64,000 nt of DNA from Hoyosella rhizosphaerae (GCF_014643175.1 NZ_BMJH01000002.1:372001-436000), one strand, 5' to 3'; shown: positions 44,101-54,570, numbered from the stretch's first letter. The notes: a model not told the origin generated them from the letters alone. Program-made: numbers and translations.

Positions 44101-44850
44101 CTATTGGCTGCCGAATACTTCGACGCCCTTGCTGGCGAGCCAGCCGATGGGGTCAATTTTCTGGTCGCCGTTGATCCACACTTCGAAGTGGACGTGCGGG
44201 CCGGTGGAGAACCCACGGTTACCGACAGTTGCGATCTGCTGACCGGCCTGTACTCGTTGCCCGACGGACACCATGTTGGTGTCGTTGTGACCGTAGACAG
44301 TGACAGTACCGTCATCGTGGCGGATACGGACCCAGAGCCCAAACCCGGCTGCTGGGCCTGAGTCGATCACTTCACCATCGCCTGCGGCAACGATAGGTGT
44401 GCCGATGGGTGCTGCGATGTCGATTCCGCCGTGCAAGGTGCCCCAGCGCTGGCCGAATGTTGACGTCAGTACGCCAATGGTGGGAAGTGCGAAGAGTGGG
44501 CGGCGCAAAGCTGCCTCGCGGGCTGCTCGTTCGTCAGTGAAGCGCTGAGCGGTGGCGAGTTGCTGTGTGTATGCGGCTGGGTCGAGAGCACGCGCAACAT
44601 TAAGTACCTGAACGGTTCCTGCTGGTGTGCTCGAATCCGCAGTTGCGGCGAACTTGACGTCCTCACCGGTTGCGCTAGCTGCTGCGAAGGCAATGTTGTT
44701 GTTGGCGCTAGCAGTGGTGTCGGACATGAGGACTGCTTGTCCACCGATAACGGTGGCGCCGAGTGTTACGGCTGCAATCGCCATGCGGCCTTTAGGAGCA
44801 CGTTTCTGGGCCTGTTTTTGGGCATGGTTGTTCAGTGTGGTGCGTAGCAT
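44101..44850 (-). CDS. M23-family (LytM) cell-wall peptidase
   Basis: The 249-residue exported protein corresponds to M. tuberculosis Rv0950c in the same gene context. A basic start and hydrophobic segment (MAIAAVTLGATVIGGQAVLM) direct export or anchoring. A coiled region (YTQQLATAQRFTDERAAREAALRR) precedes the LytM domain. Zinc ligands are in HGGIDIAAPIG and GPHVHFEVW, so it may be an active endopeptidase cutting peptidoglycan cross-links. It is preceded by a roughly 200-base leader with several hairpins. Confidence 0.92.
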   Translation of the reverse strand: MLRTTLNNHAQKQAQKRAPKGRMAIAAVTLGATVIGGQAVLMSDTTASANNNIAFAAASATGEDVKFAATADSSTPAGTVQVLNVARALDPAAYTQQLATAQRFTDERAAREAALRRPLFALPTIGVLTSTFGQRWGTLHGGIDIAAPIGTPIVAAGDGEVIDSGPAAGFGLWVRIRHDDGTVTVYGHNDTNMVSVGQRVQAGQQIATVGNRGFSTGPHVHFEVWINGDQKIDPIGWLASKGVEVFGSQ

Positions 44851-45050
44851 TGGGGTTCCAGAAGGGGTGCGAATCCCTCAGGTCGGTTCCGCCGCAGCCC
44901 CGCGAAAGACTGCGGTGTCATCCAGGTGATGACACCGGCGTGGTGTTGATTGTCGCCGGTACACGAATTTCTGTCTGACGGTGAGCCTGTGGTGCGTGTC
45001 GGGTGGCTCGCCGTCGTGATCAGATCGTGACTTTCACTGATGAAAAGGTA
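44851..45050 (-). promoter_or_regulatory. Structured 5' leader of the M23 peptidase gene (candidate riboswitch)
   Basis: Three hairpins are visible in the region directly upstream of the start codon. In plus coordinates these are 44892-44897 with 44910-44915, a perfect 10-bp stem 44913-44922 with 44928-44937 (the two compete), and an 11-bp stem with one mismatch, 44977-44987 with 45005-45015. Actinobacterial cell-wall hydrolase genes are often controlled by cyclic-di-AMP (ydaO) riboswitches. The remembered ydaO core motifs are not clearly matched here, so the class is open. Confidence 0.4.
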
Positions 45051-45267
45051 ACGAAATGGTTGCGGTGCTTGCAAGCGTTTGTGGTGGTAAAAGCGCCTAA
45101 TGAGAGCGCACTCACAGTCCGACTAGGTAAAACCCCAGTTTGATGGCATGTAGTTGATCTTCACCTGCTTGCACTTTCTCACCATTTGGGAGATTTGGCG
45201 GTTTTTGGCGACGCTGAACGTAACAACCAGTTTTCATCCCGTCCCAAAGTCCGCGAAGAAGCGCACC

Positions 45268-45324
45268 GCTTAAAGTTTCGGTCGGTGAGGCCTGATGGCA
45301 GACCGGAACGGCAAGGATTTAAGC
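45268..45324 (+). ncRNA. Candidate structured RNA upstream of sucC
   Basis: GCTTAAA (45268-45274) pairs with TTTAAGC (45318-45324). Inside it TTTCGGTC (45276-45283) pairs with GACCGGAA (45301-45308) with one bulged or wobble base, giving a long two-part stem. An inner GGC/GGC region caps it. The element lies in a gene-free stretch of 642 bases, about 170 bases before sucC. It could be part of the sucC leader or an independent small RNA. No known RNA family is recognised. Confidence 0.35.
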
Positions 45325-45372
45325 CCATACCGTCCCGTTTTATGTCAGTACGCGATAGGTTAGAGGCGGCTA

Positions 45373-45425
45373 GGACGTGACGTAGCGCACGTCCCGGCCA
45401 TGTCTGTGCAAAGCACAGGATGGCC
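45373..45425 (+). promoter_or_regulatory. Two adjacent hairpins in the sucC leader
   Basis: GGACGTG (45373-45379) pairs with CACGTCC (45388-45394). The second hairpin has GGCCAT (45396-45401) with ATGGCC (45420-45425) enclosing CTGTGC-AAA-GCACAG (45404-45418). They end 67 bases before the sucC start codon and may act as an attenuator or stabilise the transcript. No U-run follows. Confidence 0.5.
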
Positions 45426-45492
45426 TGGACTAAGGTCCGACTTGGCTTACCCCGACCTGGGTGAGCGTCACAGTAGATGAGACGGTGAGCAC

Positions 45493-46662
45493 ATGGATCT
45501 CTTCGAATACCAAGCGAAAGAGCTTTTCGCAAAACACGGAGTCCCCACCACACCGGGGAGCGTCGCGGATACCGCAGAGCAAGCTGAGCAAGTTGCTGCG
45601 GACATCGGCAAGCCAGTTGTGGTGAAGGCACAAGTTAAAACAGGCGGACGTGGCAAAGCGGGAGGCGTCAAACTCGCCACCGACGCTGCTGATGCCAAAG
45701 AGAAAGCTTCAGGCATTCTCGGCCTTGACATTAAAGGTCATATCGTTAAAAGACTTCTCGTAGCAGAGGCAAGTGACATCGCCGAGGAGTACTACATCTC
45801 GTTCCTTCTCGACCGCACCAATCGCACATTCTTGGCAATGTGTTCTAAAGAGGGCGGCGTCGAGATCGAACAGGTCGCCGTCGACAACCCCGACGCACTG
45901 GCTAAAGTGCCCGTCGACGCCACCGAAGGTGTGAGCATCGAGTTTGCGCGGGAGATCGCGGAAAAGGGCAAGCTCCCAGCCGAGGTTCTCGATGCTGCCG
46001 CGGAAACAATCGCGAAGCTGTGGGACGTATTCGTCAAGGAAGACGCCGTTCTGGTGGAAGTTAATCCTCTAGTACGCACCCCTGATGACCAGATCCTCGC
46101 ACTTGATGGCAAGGTCACCCTCGACGAAAATGCAGATTTCCGTCAGCCAGGTCACGAAGACTTCGTCGACGCCGAGGCTGCGGATCCACTCGAGGCCAAG
46201 GCGAAAGCTAAGGGCCTCAACTACGTCAAGCTTGAGGGTGAAGTAGGCATCATCGGCAACGGTGCTGGACTCGTTATGTCCACCCTCGACGTTGTTGCAT
46301 ACGCCGGCGAAGACTTTGGTGGCGTGAAACCAGCCAACTTCCTCGACATCGGTGGTGGCGCGTCAGCAGAAGTGATGGCCAACGGTCTCGACGTGATCCT
46401 CAACGATCCAAGCGTCAAGAGCGTCTTCGTTAACGTGTTCGGTGGCATCACCGCATGTGACGCAGTGGCCAACGGCATCGTCAAGGCCCTAGAAATTCTC
46501 GGCGACGAGGCAAACAAGCCGCTTGTGGTGCGACTTGACGGAAACAATGTCGAAGAGGGACGCCGTATCCTCGACGAAGCTGCTCATCCACTAGTGCAGC
46601 AGCTTGACACCATGGACGGTGCGGCCGCCAAGGCCGCTGAACTCGCAGCAGCGGCGAAGTAA
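45493..46662 (+). CDS. sucC: Succinyl-CoA synthetase (ADP-forming) beta subunit
   Basis: The 389-residue ATP-grasp subunit of the TCA-cycle enzyme converts succinyl-CoA, ADP and phosphate to succinate, CoA and ATP. It begins [18 protein letters not shown]. It has [19 protein letters not shown] for nucleotide binding, [27 protein letters not shown], and [19 protein letters not shown] with [11 protein letters not shown] in the C-terminal CoA-ligase fold. The sucD gene follows after 14 bases. A long gene-free leader with hairpins precedes it. Confidence 0.96.
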   Translation: MDLFEYQAKELFAKHGVPTTPGSVADTAEQAEQVAADIGKPVVVKAQVKTGGRGKAGGVKLATDAADAKEKASGILGLDIKGHIVKRLLVAEASDIAEEYYISFLLDRTNRTFLAMCSKEGGVEIEQVAVDNPDALAKVPVDATEGVSIEFAREIAEKGKLPAEVLDAAAETIAKLWDVFVKEDAVLVEVNPLVRTPDDQILALDGKVTLDENADFRQPGHEDFVDAEAADPLEAKAKAKGLNYVKLEGEVGIIGNGAGLVMSTLDVVAYAGEDFGGVKPANFLDIGGGASAEVMANGLDVILNDPSVKSVFVNVFGGITACDAVANGIVKALEILGDEANKPLVVRLDGNNVEEGRRILDEAAHPLVQQLDTMDGAAAKAAELAAAAK

Positions 46663-46676
46663 AGGGGATCGGGAAA

Positions 46677-47552
46677 ATGGCAATTTTTCTGACCAAAGAC
46701 AGCAAAGTTATCGTTCAGGGCATCACCGGCGCCGAGGGTGTTAAGCACACTCGACGCATGGTCGCCTCTGGGACCAACATTGTCGGCGGTGTAAACCCCC
46801 GCAAGGCCGGTACCGACGTCGACGGGATTCCCGTATTCGCCAGCGTCAAAGAGGCGATGGAGAAAACCGGCGCGGACGTATCAGTTTTGTTTGTCCCACC
46901 AGCGTTCACGAAAGCCGCTGTGATCGAAGCAATCGACGCTGAGATCTCACTGGCCGTAGTCATTACTGAGGGTGTACCCGTCCACGATTCCACCGAATTT
47001 TGGGCCTACAACCTCAAAAAGGGCGGCAAGACCCGGATCATCGGGCCAAACTGCCCAGGAATCATCAGCCCTGATCAGTCGAACGCGGGCATCATTCCAG
47101 GGAACATCACAGGTCCAGGCAAGGTCGGTCTCGTCTCGAAGTCGGGCACATTGACCTACCAGATGATGTTCGAACTGGCTGACTTTGGTTTCACAACCTG
47201 CGTCGGCATTGGTGGAGACCCAGTCATCGGTACTACTCACATTGACTGCCTCCAGGCGTTCGAAGACGATCCGGACACCGAATTGGTCGTGATGATCGGT
47301 GAAATTGGTGGCGACGCAGAAGAGCGCGCCGCTGACTACATCAAGGCCAACATCACCAAGCCTGTCGTCGGTTACGTCGCAGGTTTCACAGCACCTGAAG
47401 GAAAGACCATGGGCCACGCTGGTGCCATCGTTTCTGGGTCTTCAGGCACCGCGCAGGCCAAGAAGGATGCGCTAGAAGCTGCAGGTGTTCGGGTGGGTAA
47501 GACTCCGTCCGAAACAGCCAAAATCGCACGTGAGATTCTGCAAAGCATGTAA
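46677..47552 (+). CDS. sucD: Succinyl-CoA synthetase alpha subunit
   Basis: The 291-residue alpha subunit binds CoA and carries the phosphohistidine intermediate. Visible motifs are [41 protein letters not shown] and the active histidine in [19 protein letters not shown]. It is in operon with sucC and ends at a strong intrinsic terminator. Confidence 0.96.
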   Translation: MAIFLTKDSKVIVQGITGAEGVKHTRRMVASGTNIVGGVNPRKAGTDVDGIPVFASVKEAMEKTGADVSVLFVPPAFTKAAVIEAIDAEISLAVVITEGVPVHDSTEFWAYNLKKGGKTRIIGPNCPGIISPDQSNAGIIPGNITGPGKVGLVSKSGTLTYQMMFELADFGFTTCVGIGGDPVIGTTHIDCLQAFEDDPDTELVVMIGEIGGDAEERAADYIKANITKPVVGYVAGFTAPEGKTMGHAGAIVSGSSGTAQAKKDALEAAGVRVGKTPSETAKIAREILQSM

Positions 47553-47565
47553 TTCGTGTGGTGTG

Positions 47566-47608
47566 ATGTGCCGTGGCCGCTTTGGTGGTCACGGCACATT
47601 TTTTTTGG
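47566..47608 (+). terminator. Intrinsic terminator of sucCD
   Basis: ATGTGCCGTG (47566-47575) pairs with CACGGCACAT (47590-47599), with extra inner pairing. It is followed by a run of eight T. Confidence 0.95.
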
Positions 47609-47712
47609 TTTTATCCGGTTTGACCGCATCTGTTACAAATGTTTGCCAGTCGTCACCTTGTGTTCGTGTGCCATTGATCAGCACCCCACTTAGTTATTGA
47701 TACAACTAACGG

Positions 47713-49539
47713 ATGCACGCTGTCGCGCACCGAAAAACCTATGTCGCCGCCATCGCACTTGCGATAATCGCCACTGTCATACCGCCAGCTGGCGCGCAAT
47801 CTACACCTGCAAACACCGCCATCGCTGACATTCAGGGCGCCGGACATGGCTCCCCGCTCGTCGGACAAGACGTCAGCGGCGTCACCGGGATCGTGACGGG
47901 GCAGGCCAACAATGGCTTCTGGATGCAAGACCCTGTCGGCGATGGCGCTGATGCGACATCGGAAGGAATCTTCGTATTCCTCGGACGCAACCCGGAACTA
48001 CCAAACGTCGGCGACGAAGTCGCTGTGTCGGGGACCGTGTCCGAGTACCGGCCAGGCAATATCGCCACCAACCTGACAATCACCCAGCTTTCGCAACCCA
48101 ACGTCGACGTAGTGTCGAGCAACAACGAGCTACCAGCGCCCGTATTGATCGGCCCAGGCGGGCGAGTTCCGCCAGCCCAAAACATTGCAGGCGAGTCAGC
48201 TTTTGATGTGGAAAAGAACGCCCTCGACTTCTACGCGTCACTGGAGAGCATGCGGGTACAGGTGGATTCTCCCGAGGTGGTGGGTCCTACCAACCGGTTC
48301 GGTGAGATCGTTGTCATTCCAGCCGGGGGAGACGAATCGCTCGTTCGTACACCTAACGGTGGCGTTGTGTACGCCTATGACAGGCCGAATGCCATGCGGC
48401 TCCACCTTGATGACCGACTGCTGACAGACCCTCCGATGCCGTCAGCAAATGTGGGAGACACACTAGATGGCAGCGTTGTGGGCATCGTCGACTATTCGTT
48501 CGGGAACTTCAAAGTCCAGGTAAGCGATGTTCCCACGGTCAATCCAGGTGCGGCGGCCAGGACCGCAACGAGGCCACAGGAAGCGGATGAACTTTCCGTG
48601 GCGAGCTTCAACGTTGAAAACTTGCACCCCGGTGACCCAGCAGAAAAGTTCGAACGACTCGCAGGGGCAATCGTGGATAACCTCGCGAGCCCAGACATCA
48701 TCGCTCTCGCTGAAGTGCAGGACAATAGTGGTCCCGCAAACAACGGCGTAGTGGCGGCCGATCACACGTTGGCCCGCCTTCGTGACGAGATCAGAACCGC
48801 TGGAGGTCCCGAGTATCAATGGCGGCAAATTGACCCAGAAGACGGCGAAGACGGCGGCCAGCCAGGTGGAAACATTCGGGTGGTCTTCTTCTACCGAACC
48901 GATCGCGGTGTTGAATTTGTCGATCGAGGTACCGCCACTGCGACGACCGGAGTCGCCATCAATGACGTTGATGGCCGCCCGGAACTGTCCACTTCCCCGG
49001 GCCGGATCGCGCCAACAGATGAAGCGTGGACGTCGTCGCGAAAGCCTCTCGTCGGTGAGTTCGTGTTTCGCGAGCAAACATACTTTGTCGTTGGGAATCA
49101 CTTCAGCTCAAAAGGCGGTGACCAGCCGCTCTTCGGGCGCTATCAGCCTCCGCAGCGGTTCAGCGAGCAGAAGCGTCACGCACAAGCGCAACTAGTGGCC
49201 GACTTCACGAGCGAAGTAATGTCGATCGACCCAGAAGCACGCATCATCGTTGCAGGCGACATCAATGATTTTGAGTTCTCGCGCACCACCGAGTTGCTTG
49301 AGGATGGTGGGGCAATGACAGCACTGATGAAAACTCTGCCTGAAGGTGAGCGCTACTCATACGTTTACCAAGGTAATGCGCAGGTTCTGGATCAGATACT
49401 TGTCTCACGAGCACTAGTTGAGGCCCCTCCATGCGGAGACAATCCCGCATGGGAGTATGAGCCCCTACGCCTGAACGTCGACTTCGCTGATCAGATCAGC
49501 GACCACGATCCACAGATCCTTCGTCTACGGGCGTGCTGA
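47713..49539 (+). CDS. Secreted NucH/ExeM-like endonuclease/exonuclease/phosphatase protein
   Basis: The 608-residue protein has a signal peptide (YVAAIALAIIATVIPPAGAQS). An OB-fold-like domain lies around residues 35-290 (SPLVGQDVSGVTGIVTGQANNGFWMQDP, VGDEVAVSGTVSEY). A C-terminal EEP nuclease domain has SVASFNVENL, IIALAEVQD, VVGNHFSSKGGD, AGDINDFEFS and the terminal SDHDP. This architecture is that of extracellular DNases used for DNA uptake or nutrient scavenging. Two cysteines near the C-terminus may form a disulphide. It stands alone between sucD and perM. Confidence 0.9.
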   Translation: MHAVAHRKTYVAAIALAIIATVIPPAGAQSTPANTAIADIQGAGHGSPLVGQDVSGVTGIVTGQANNGFWMQDPVGDGADATSEGIFVFLGRNPELPNVGDEVAVSGTVSEYRPGNIATNLTITQLSQPNVDVVSSNNELPAPVLIGPGGRVPPAQNIAGESAFDVEKNALDFYASLESMRVQVDSPEVVGPTNRFGEIVVIPAGGDESLVRTPNGGVVYAYDRPNAMRLHLDDRLLTDPPMPSANVGDTLDGSVVGIVDYSFGNFKVQVSDVPTVNPGAAARTATRPQEADELSVASFNVENLHPGDPAEKFERLAGAIVDNLASPDIIALAEVQDNSGPANNGVVAADHTLARLRDEIRTAGGPEYQWRQIDPEDGEDGGQPGGNIRVVFFYRTDRGVEFVDRGTATATTGVAINDVDGRPELSTSPGRIAPTDEAWTSSRKPLVGEFVFREQTYFVVGNHFSSKGGDQPLFGRYQPPQRFSEQKRHAQAQLVADFTSEVMSIDPEARIIVAGDINDFEFSRTTELLEDGGAMTALMKTLPEGERYSYVYQGNAQVLDQILVSRALVEAPPCGDNPAWEYEPLRLNVDFADQISDHDPQILRLRAC

Positions 49540-49614
49540 CAAGTTGCTGTGCAGATAGTGACGAGTACTTCACTGTGAGACCTCGGCGCGCCTGCTCACT
49601 TTGGGAACACGAAA

Positions 49615-51237
49615 GTGCCACTCTCAACACTGATGACTGATATGCGCGTGCGACCCGCCCCGGGCGGGAACAACACCACACCCTTGAGCGGGGACGCTGG
49701 CCGCTCACTCATGAAGGCAGCTTTCGCTCCAACAGGATTCACTGCCTTAGCGATCATCGTGGTGATGACGACGGTTCTGATCACATCAGATAGCGATCTC
49801 ACCGGGATATTTGCAGCAGTCGGTGCCACCTGGCTGGGAATCCACCAAGTTACCCTCCCCATTAGTGGCACCAACCTCGGAGTTCTACCGCTTACAGTCA
49901 CTGCCGTTGTTTTCGCTGCGACGTATCACTTTGTTAAGAGAGCATCATCGGCGGTGACCACCACCAAAGATGCAGGGCAGGTCATTGCCGCCGCGGTTGG
50001 TATTCCGCTGGTCATGACGATCATCTCCCTCGCAATCGTGAAAGACGCCTCGACGGTTCTGAAAATTGACACCCCGAATGTGCTGCAATCCTTCGGTTGG
50101 ACAATTCTCATCCATGCCGTAGCTGCGGCGAGCGCATTGCGTAAGCCCCTATGGAAAGACCTCGCCGAACAGCGGCATCTTCCCGAGTGGTTGACGTTTT
50201 CGGCGGCCGCATCCCGTGTCAGCGCCATCACCATGCTCGGTCTTGGGTCCGCCGTTACTGTGATGCTGCTCGCCGTGTCGTGGTCGGACGCTGCAGATCA
50301 ACTCTTTGCATACAACGGGATCGGTGCGGCCATCGGGCTGGGTGTGCTCTCGGTCATGTACCTCGCCAATGTTGTTGTCGGCGTTATCGCCACGTCAGTA
50401 GGGGTCACCATCACTGTTGGTGAGGGCTCAGTCAGTGTTTTCGCCAATGAACCAGCAGCAGGGCCCAGCATCCCAGTGCTGACGGCACTACCGTCGACGG
50501 AACCTGAGTTGTGGTGGTTACTCCTGCTCATCATCCCGGCCACGGCAGGTGTCGTGACCGGAAAATCGATTGCTGCTCGCGGACTAAAGACGCGAGAGTT
50601 GTACTCTGCCATCGCCGCGGCAGCTGTCATGCAAGCAGTTGCTTTCTTCGTCATAGCCCTCGCAGCAGGCGGTGCCTTTGGTGTGTTTGGTGCCATTAGT
50701 TTGGCACCGCTACTCGGCGCACTCGCATTACTAGCCTGGGTGCTCTGCATTGGATCAGCAACAGCCGGTCTCTCACTGTGGTTGCGCGAACATCGCGAGC
50801 GTAAGGAACGTCGAGGCGACGTTGAACGCGCGATCGCTGAGGCACTAGCCGAGGAGGCTGAACAAAAGGCGAAAACAACAGCCGAAGCCAGTAGCGAGAA
50901 GGACGCTCAAGCCGAGAAGGAAGATAAACCCGGGAAGAAATCCAAAGCTGAGGCGGCTGAAGAAGCAAAAGTCGTCGAAAGCAGCGAGAAAGCGCCTGCT
51001 GCGAAGGACACCGACGGGCAGGATGCAGAAGAAGTTAGCTCCGGCGGCAAGGCCGAAGCCACCGCAGCTGAACCGAAGCGCGGCCGCATCGTTGCCCTCA
51101 CTAGGAAACTCCCAACAGTGCCCTTTGACGTACCTTCCATCCCCGGGGCCGTTGCGAAAATTCCTAGTAAGGTCAAAAGTGGCATTACCGGCGCGGGCAA
51201 GAAGTCACCGACGGAAAGCGAACCGTCAGACAAATAG
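49615..51237 (+). CDS. perM: DUF6350 integral membrane protein, PerM-like
   Basis: The 540-residue protein has about ten hydrophobic segments in its first 380 residues. A long cytosolic tail very rich in Glu, Lys and Ala follows (from about 390, HRERKERRGDVERAIAEALAEEAEQ). Its position directly before purN and purH equals that of M. tuberculosis Rv0955 (PerM), a membrane protein needed for cell division at low magnesium and for persistence. The GTG at 49615 is one option. ATG codons at 49633 and 49642 are alternatives. Confidence 0.82.
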   Translation: MPLSTLMTDMRVRPAPGGNNTTPLSGDAGRSLMKAAFAPTGFTALAIIVVMTTVLITSDSDLTGIFAAVGATWLGIHQVTLPISGTNLGVLPLTVTAVVFAATYHFVKRASSAVTTTKDAGQVIAAAVGIPLVMTIISLAIVKDASTVLKIDTPNVLQSFGWTILIHAVAAASALRKPLWKDLAEQRHLPEWLTFSAAASRVSAITMLGLGSAVTVMLLAVSWSDAADQLFAYNGIGAAIGLGVLSVMYLANVVVGVIATSVGVTITVGEGSVSVFANEPAAGPSIPVLTALPSTEPELWWLLLLIIPATAGVVTGKSIAARGLKTRELYSAIAAAAVMQAVAFFVIALAAGGAFGVFGAISLAPLLGALALLAWVLCIGSATAGLSLWLREHRERKERRGDVERAIAEALAEEAEQKAKTTAEASSEKDAQAEKEDKPGKKSKAEAAEEAKVVESSEKAPAAKDTDGQDAEEVSSGGKAEATAAEPKRGRIVALTRKLPTVPFDVPSIPGAVAKIPSKVKSGITGAGKKSPTESEPSDK

Positions 51238-51375
51238 CGCGTCACGGTGATGTAGTGGACCCGATTGTGACCTTCGTAAGGCGAACAACTAGGCTGTGTC
51301 CCGGTAGCGAGCTCAAGTGAGCTGGCAAAATTGGGTTAACTCAGGAGATCCGCTCTGAACCGCCACGCTCAGTCT

Positions 51376-52002
51376 ATGACTACAACATCGATGCGTGAGA
51401 CCTCACAAGCGCGCATCGTTGTTCTCGCCTCGGGAAGCGGCACCCTGTGCCAAGCCTTGCTCGACGCAGCTGCGGGGGAGTTTCCGGCTCGCGTCGTCGG
51501 CCTAGTTACCGATCGAGCGTGCGAAGCCGAAAACCGTGCCAAGAACGTCGGCGTTCAGGTCACACGGGTCGCACTAGGCGACTTTGAGAATCGGCAACAC
51601 TGGGATCAAGCACTAGCCGATGCAGTCAAGACGTACGCACCCACCCTCGTTGTCACCGCTGGTTTTATGCGGCTGCTCGGACCATCGTTCCTCGGTGAGT
51701 TCCCGAACAAAATTGTTAATAGTCATCCCGCGCTGTTGCCGGCATTTCCGGGCGCGCACGCGGTACGTGACGCACTCCATTACGGTGTGCGAGTCACCGG
51801 CACCACAGTTCACCTTGTGGACGAAGGCGTAGATACCGGGCCAATTTTGGCGCAGGAAGTTGTACCTGTCGGCTCCGACGACACTGAGTCCACGCTGCAC
51901 GAACGTATAAAGAAAGTTGAACGGCGCCTCCTCGTCGAGGTGGTTGCTGACCTGGTGACCAGAGGTGTGGTCATCGATGGACGGAAGGCCATGATCCCGT
52001 GA
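51376..52002 (+). CDS. purN: Phosphoribosylglycinamide formyltransferase
   Basis: The 208-residue enzyme transfers a formyl group from 10-formyltetrahydrofolate to GAR in purine synthesis. Motifs are [16 protein letters not shown], the catalytic [16 protein letters not shown] and [16 protein letters not shown] with the catalytic aspartate. The purH gene starts within its last codons (GTGA overlap), so both are made together. Confidence 0.95.
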   Translation: MTTTSMRETSQARIVVLASGSGTLCQALLDAAAGEFPARVVGLVTDRACEAENRAKNVGVQVTRVALGDFENRQHWDQALADAVKTYAPTLVVTAGFMRLLGPSFLGEFPNKIVNSHPALLPAFPGAHAVRDALHYGVRVTGTTVHLVDEGVDTGPILAQEVVPVGSDDTESTLHERIKKVERRLLVEVVADLVTRGVVIDGRKAMIP

Positions 52003-53609
52003 GTGAAAACGCACCAGCAACTGAAAACAACACCAGCGGTGTACGTCCCATCCGACGTGCGCTGATCAGTGTTTACGACAAGACTGGGCTAGAAGACCTT
52101 GCGCGTGGACTAGCCGACCTAGGCGTCGAAATAGTCTCGACCGGCTCCACAGCGCGCCGCATTGCAGACGCTGGCGTAGCAGTCACGCCCGTTGAAGATC
52201 TTACGGGCTTCCCTGAAACGCTAGACGGACGTGTCAAGACGTTGCACCCGCGCGTACACGCGGGCATCCTTGCTGACACTCGCAAGCACGAACATGTTGA
52301 ACAACTTGATGCGCTCGGCGTTGAAGCCTTCCAGCTAGTTGTCGTTAACCTGTACCCATTCACCGACACCGTTGCGTCAGGTGCAAGTGAAGATGAATGC
52401 GTAGAACAGATTGATATCGGTGGCCCCTCAATGGTGCGCGCCGCCGCGAAGAACCACCCCTCTGTTGCTGTTGTAGTTGATCCGAACAAATACGCCGACG
52501 TTCTGTCGGCGGCGCAATCAGGCGGATTCACCTTGGCTCAGCGCACAGCACTCGCAGCGGAAGCCTTCCAACACACCGCGATGTATGACGTGGCGGTGGC
52601 CAGCTGGATGACTAATGTGCGCGCCGTAAACGCAGACGCGGATAGCGAATTCGCGCCGTGGGTTGGTGCTACCTGGGAACGCCGATCAGTCCTGCGCTAC
52701 GGCGAGAACCCGCACCAGGCTGCCGCTCTGTACGTCAGCAGCGACGGCGCAAGCGGGATCGCTGCGGCCGAGCAGTACCACGGCAAGGAAATGTCGTACA
52801 ACAACTACACAGACACTGATGCGGCATGGAGAGCAGCGTTCGATCACGACGGCCCATGCGTGGCGATCATCAAACATGCAAACCCCTGCGGAATCGCGGA
52901 GTCCCGACTCGACGGCGTCGGCGCCATCGCTGATGCGCACCGTCGTGCCAATGCCTGCGATCCAGTCAGTGCATTTGGCGGTGTCATCGCAGCAAACCGT
53001 GAAGTAACCGTGGAGATGGCTGAACAGGTCAGCGAAATCTTCACTGAAGTTATCGTCGCCCCATCGTACGAAGAGGGCGCAGTTGAAGTTCTCTCGCGCA
53101 AAAAGAACATCAGGGTCCTGCGTGCGGACGCGCCAAACAACTCGGGTGCTGAACTCCGCGCCATCTCAGGTGGTGTGCTTCTCCAGGAACGCGATGCTCT
53201 TCACGCCAGTGGTGACGACTCCCAAAACTGGACTCTTGCAACGGGTGAACCGGTGGATGAAGAAACCCTTCAGGACCTCGTGTTTGCATGGCGTGCATGC
53301 CGCGCAGTGAAATCTAACGCCATACTCCTAGCAAGCCACGGCGCAACCGTCGGTGTAGGTATGGGGCAGGTTAATAGGGTAGATGCTGCACGTCTTGCCG
53401 TCGCACGCGCCGGAGATCGTGCCGCAGGGAGCGTAGCGGCGTCCGATGCGTTCTTCCCATTCCCAGATGGACTGCAGGTGCTGCTCGACGCGGGCATTCG
53501 TGCTGTGGTGCAGCCAGGTGGATCTGTGCGGGACTCCGAAGTGATCGCTGCTGCCAAGGACGCCGGTGTTGCCCTGTACCTGACAGGTTCGCGGCACTTC
53601 GCTCACTAA
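51999..53609 (+). CDS. purH: Bifunctional AICAR transformylase / IMP cyclohydrolase
   Basis: The 536-residue protein catalyses the last two steps of IMP synthesis. The N-terminal cyclohydrolase part has [50 protein letters not shown] and [14 protein letters not shown]. The C-terminal transformylase part has [13 protein letters not shown], the catalytic region [20 protein letters not shown] and [19 protein letters not shown] start overlaps purN. Confidence 0.96.
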   Translation: MSENAPATENNTSGVRPIRRALISVYDKTGLEDLARGLADLGVEIVSTGSTARRIADAGVAVTPVEDLTGFPETLDGRVKTLHPRVHAGILADTRKHEHVEQLDALGVEAFQLVVVNLYPFTDTVASGASEDECVEQIDIGGPSMVRAAAKNHPSVAVVVDPNKYADVLSAAQSGGFTLAQRTALAAEAFQHTAMYDVAVASWMTNVRAVNADADSEFAPWVGATWERRSVLRYGENPHQAAALYVSSDGASGIAAAEQYHGKEMSYNNYTDTDAAWRAAFDHDGPCVAIIKHANPCGIAESRLDGVGAIADAHRRANACDPVSAFGGVIAANREVTVEMAEQVSEIFTEVIVAPSYEEGAVEVLSRKKNIRVLRADAPNNSGAELRAISGGVLLQERDALHASGDDSQNWTLATGEPVDEETLQDLVFAWRACRAVKSNAILLASHGATVGVGMGQVNRVDAARLAVARAGDRAAGSVAASDAFFPFPDGLQVLLDAGIRAVVQPGGSVRDSEVIAAAKDAGVALYLTGSRHFAH

Positions 53610-53640
53610 TGCTTTAGCGGAACGCTTTGTTGGGGCCGGT

Positions 53641-54570
53641 TCACACGAGGATCGCCGCCACCGCAATCACCGGGACAGAAGCAACGGTGGAAACGATGGC
53701 GGCGTCACGTGCAAGCACTACGCCTCGGCGGTACCAGCTTGCGTACACAAAGACATTCTGAGCTGTAGGTAGCGCTGCGAGTACGACGACGGCGGTGAGT
53801 ATCGTTCCCTCCAAGCCGAGGACTATCGCGCCAATTAGAAGCGCAACTGTCGGTTGAAACACCGTCTTCATTGCTGCGGCAAGCACTACGTCGCGACGTG
53901 GGCTAACACCGCGTTGTAGTGCACGCTTGCCATGGAGGGACACGCCGAACGCGATCAGCGCCCCGGGCACAGATAGACCGGCCAGCAGAGCAATCGGTTG
54001 CGCGACTGGTTCGGGCATCGTCCAGTTGGTTGCAGAGAACCCGAGACCAAGCACCGCACCAATGAGGATCGGGTTCATCATCGGCGCGGCGACGAGCGCC
54101 CAGGGGGAGCGACTCTTGGTGGTGCGCGGCGCAGTTATATCGAGTACCGCTAGCGCTATGGGCCCAAGGATCACTACTTGAAAAAGCAGTAGCGGAGCGA
54201 TCAGTGTCGCGTCACCGAGCACATAGACGGCGATAGGGAGACCGAGGTTAACTGAGTTGACGTATGAGGCGGATAACGCGCCGACAACACACTCGGGAAT
54301 TGACCGTCGCAGTATCAGCTTGGCGGCGGAATAAAAGACTGCCGCGCTGATGAGGGCTGACGTCGATGCGACAACGAGCGACGGAGAGAAGACGGCGGTG
54401 AGGTCGGCACGGGATAGCGTGTCGAAAAGCAGCGCTGGGGTAGCCACCAGGAATACCAGCCTGCTGAGTACTTGCTCACCGTGAGGACCGAGCGCGCCAC
54501 TTCTGCCAAGTAGGTATCCGACCGTGATGATTGCGAAAATCACGGTGAAACCAACGAGTACGCCCCCCAT
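53641..54570 (-). CDS. AEC-family (auxin efflux carrier-like) transporter
   Basis: The 309-residue protein has ten predicted membrane helices arranged as two repeats. It starts GFTVIFAIITVGYLLGRSG and includes YVNSVNLGLPIAVYVLG with the conserved Asn-Leu-Gly-Pro region of AEC transporters. Bacterial members move organic acids such as malate or malonate. ATG 54570 has GGAGGGG upstream, so the longer frame is rejected. The gene is solitary. Confidence 0.88.
   Translation of the reverse strand: MGGVLVGFTVIFAIITVGYLLGRSGALGPHGEQVLSRLVFLVATPALLFDTLSRADLTAVFSPSLVVASTSALISAAVFYSAAKLILRRSIPECVVGALSASYVNSVNLGLPIAVYVLGDATLIAPLLLFQVVILGPIALAVLDITAPRTTKSRSPWALVAAPMMNPILIGAVLGLGFSATNWTMPEPVAQPIALLAGLSVPGALIAFGVSLHGKRALQRGVSPRRDVVLAAAMKTVFQPTVALLIGAIVLGLEGTILTAVVVLAALPTAQNVFVYASWYRRGVVLARDAAIVSTVASVPVIAVAAILV

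Noticed and set aside
44866-44880. GGGGTGCGAATCCC looked like the T-arm of a tRNA
   Set aside because: No acceptor, D or anticodon arms can be formed around it. It belongs to the leader of the M23 peptidase gene.
45179-45631. 150-residue minus-strand frame before and over sucC
   Set aside because: It runs antisense into sucC and has Pro/Arg/Cys-rich low-complexity content. The stretch is better explained as a structured non-coding leader.
48463-49101. 212-residue minus-strand frame inside the NucH-like gene
   Set aside because: Shadow frame of the nuclease gene. The composition is unlike a protein and no start signal is present.
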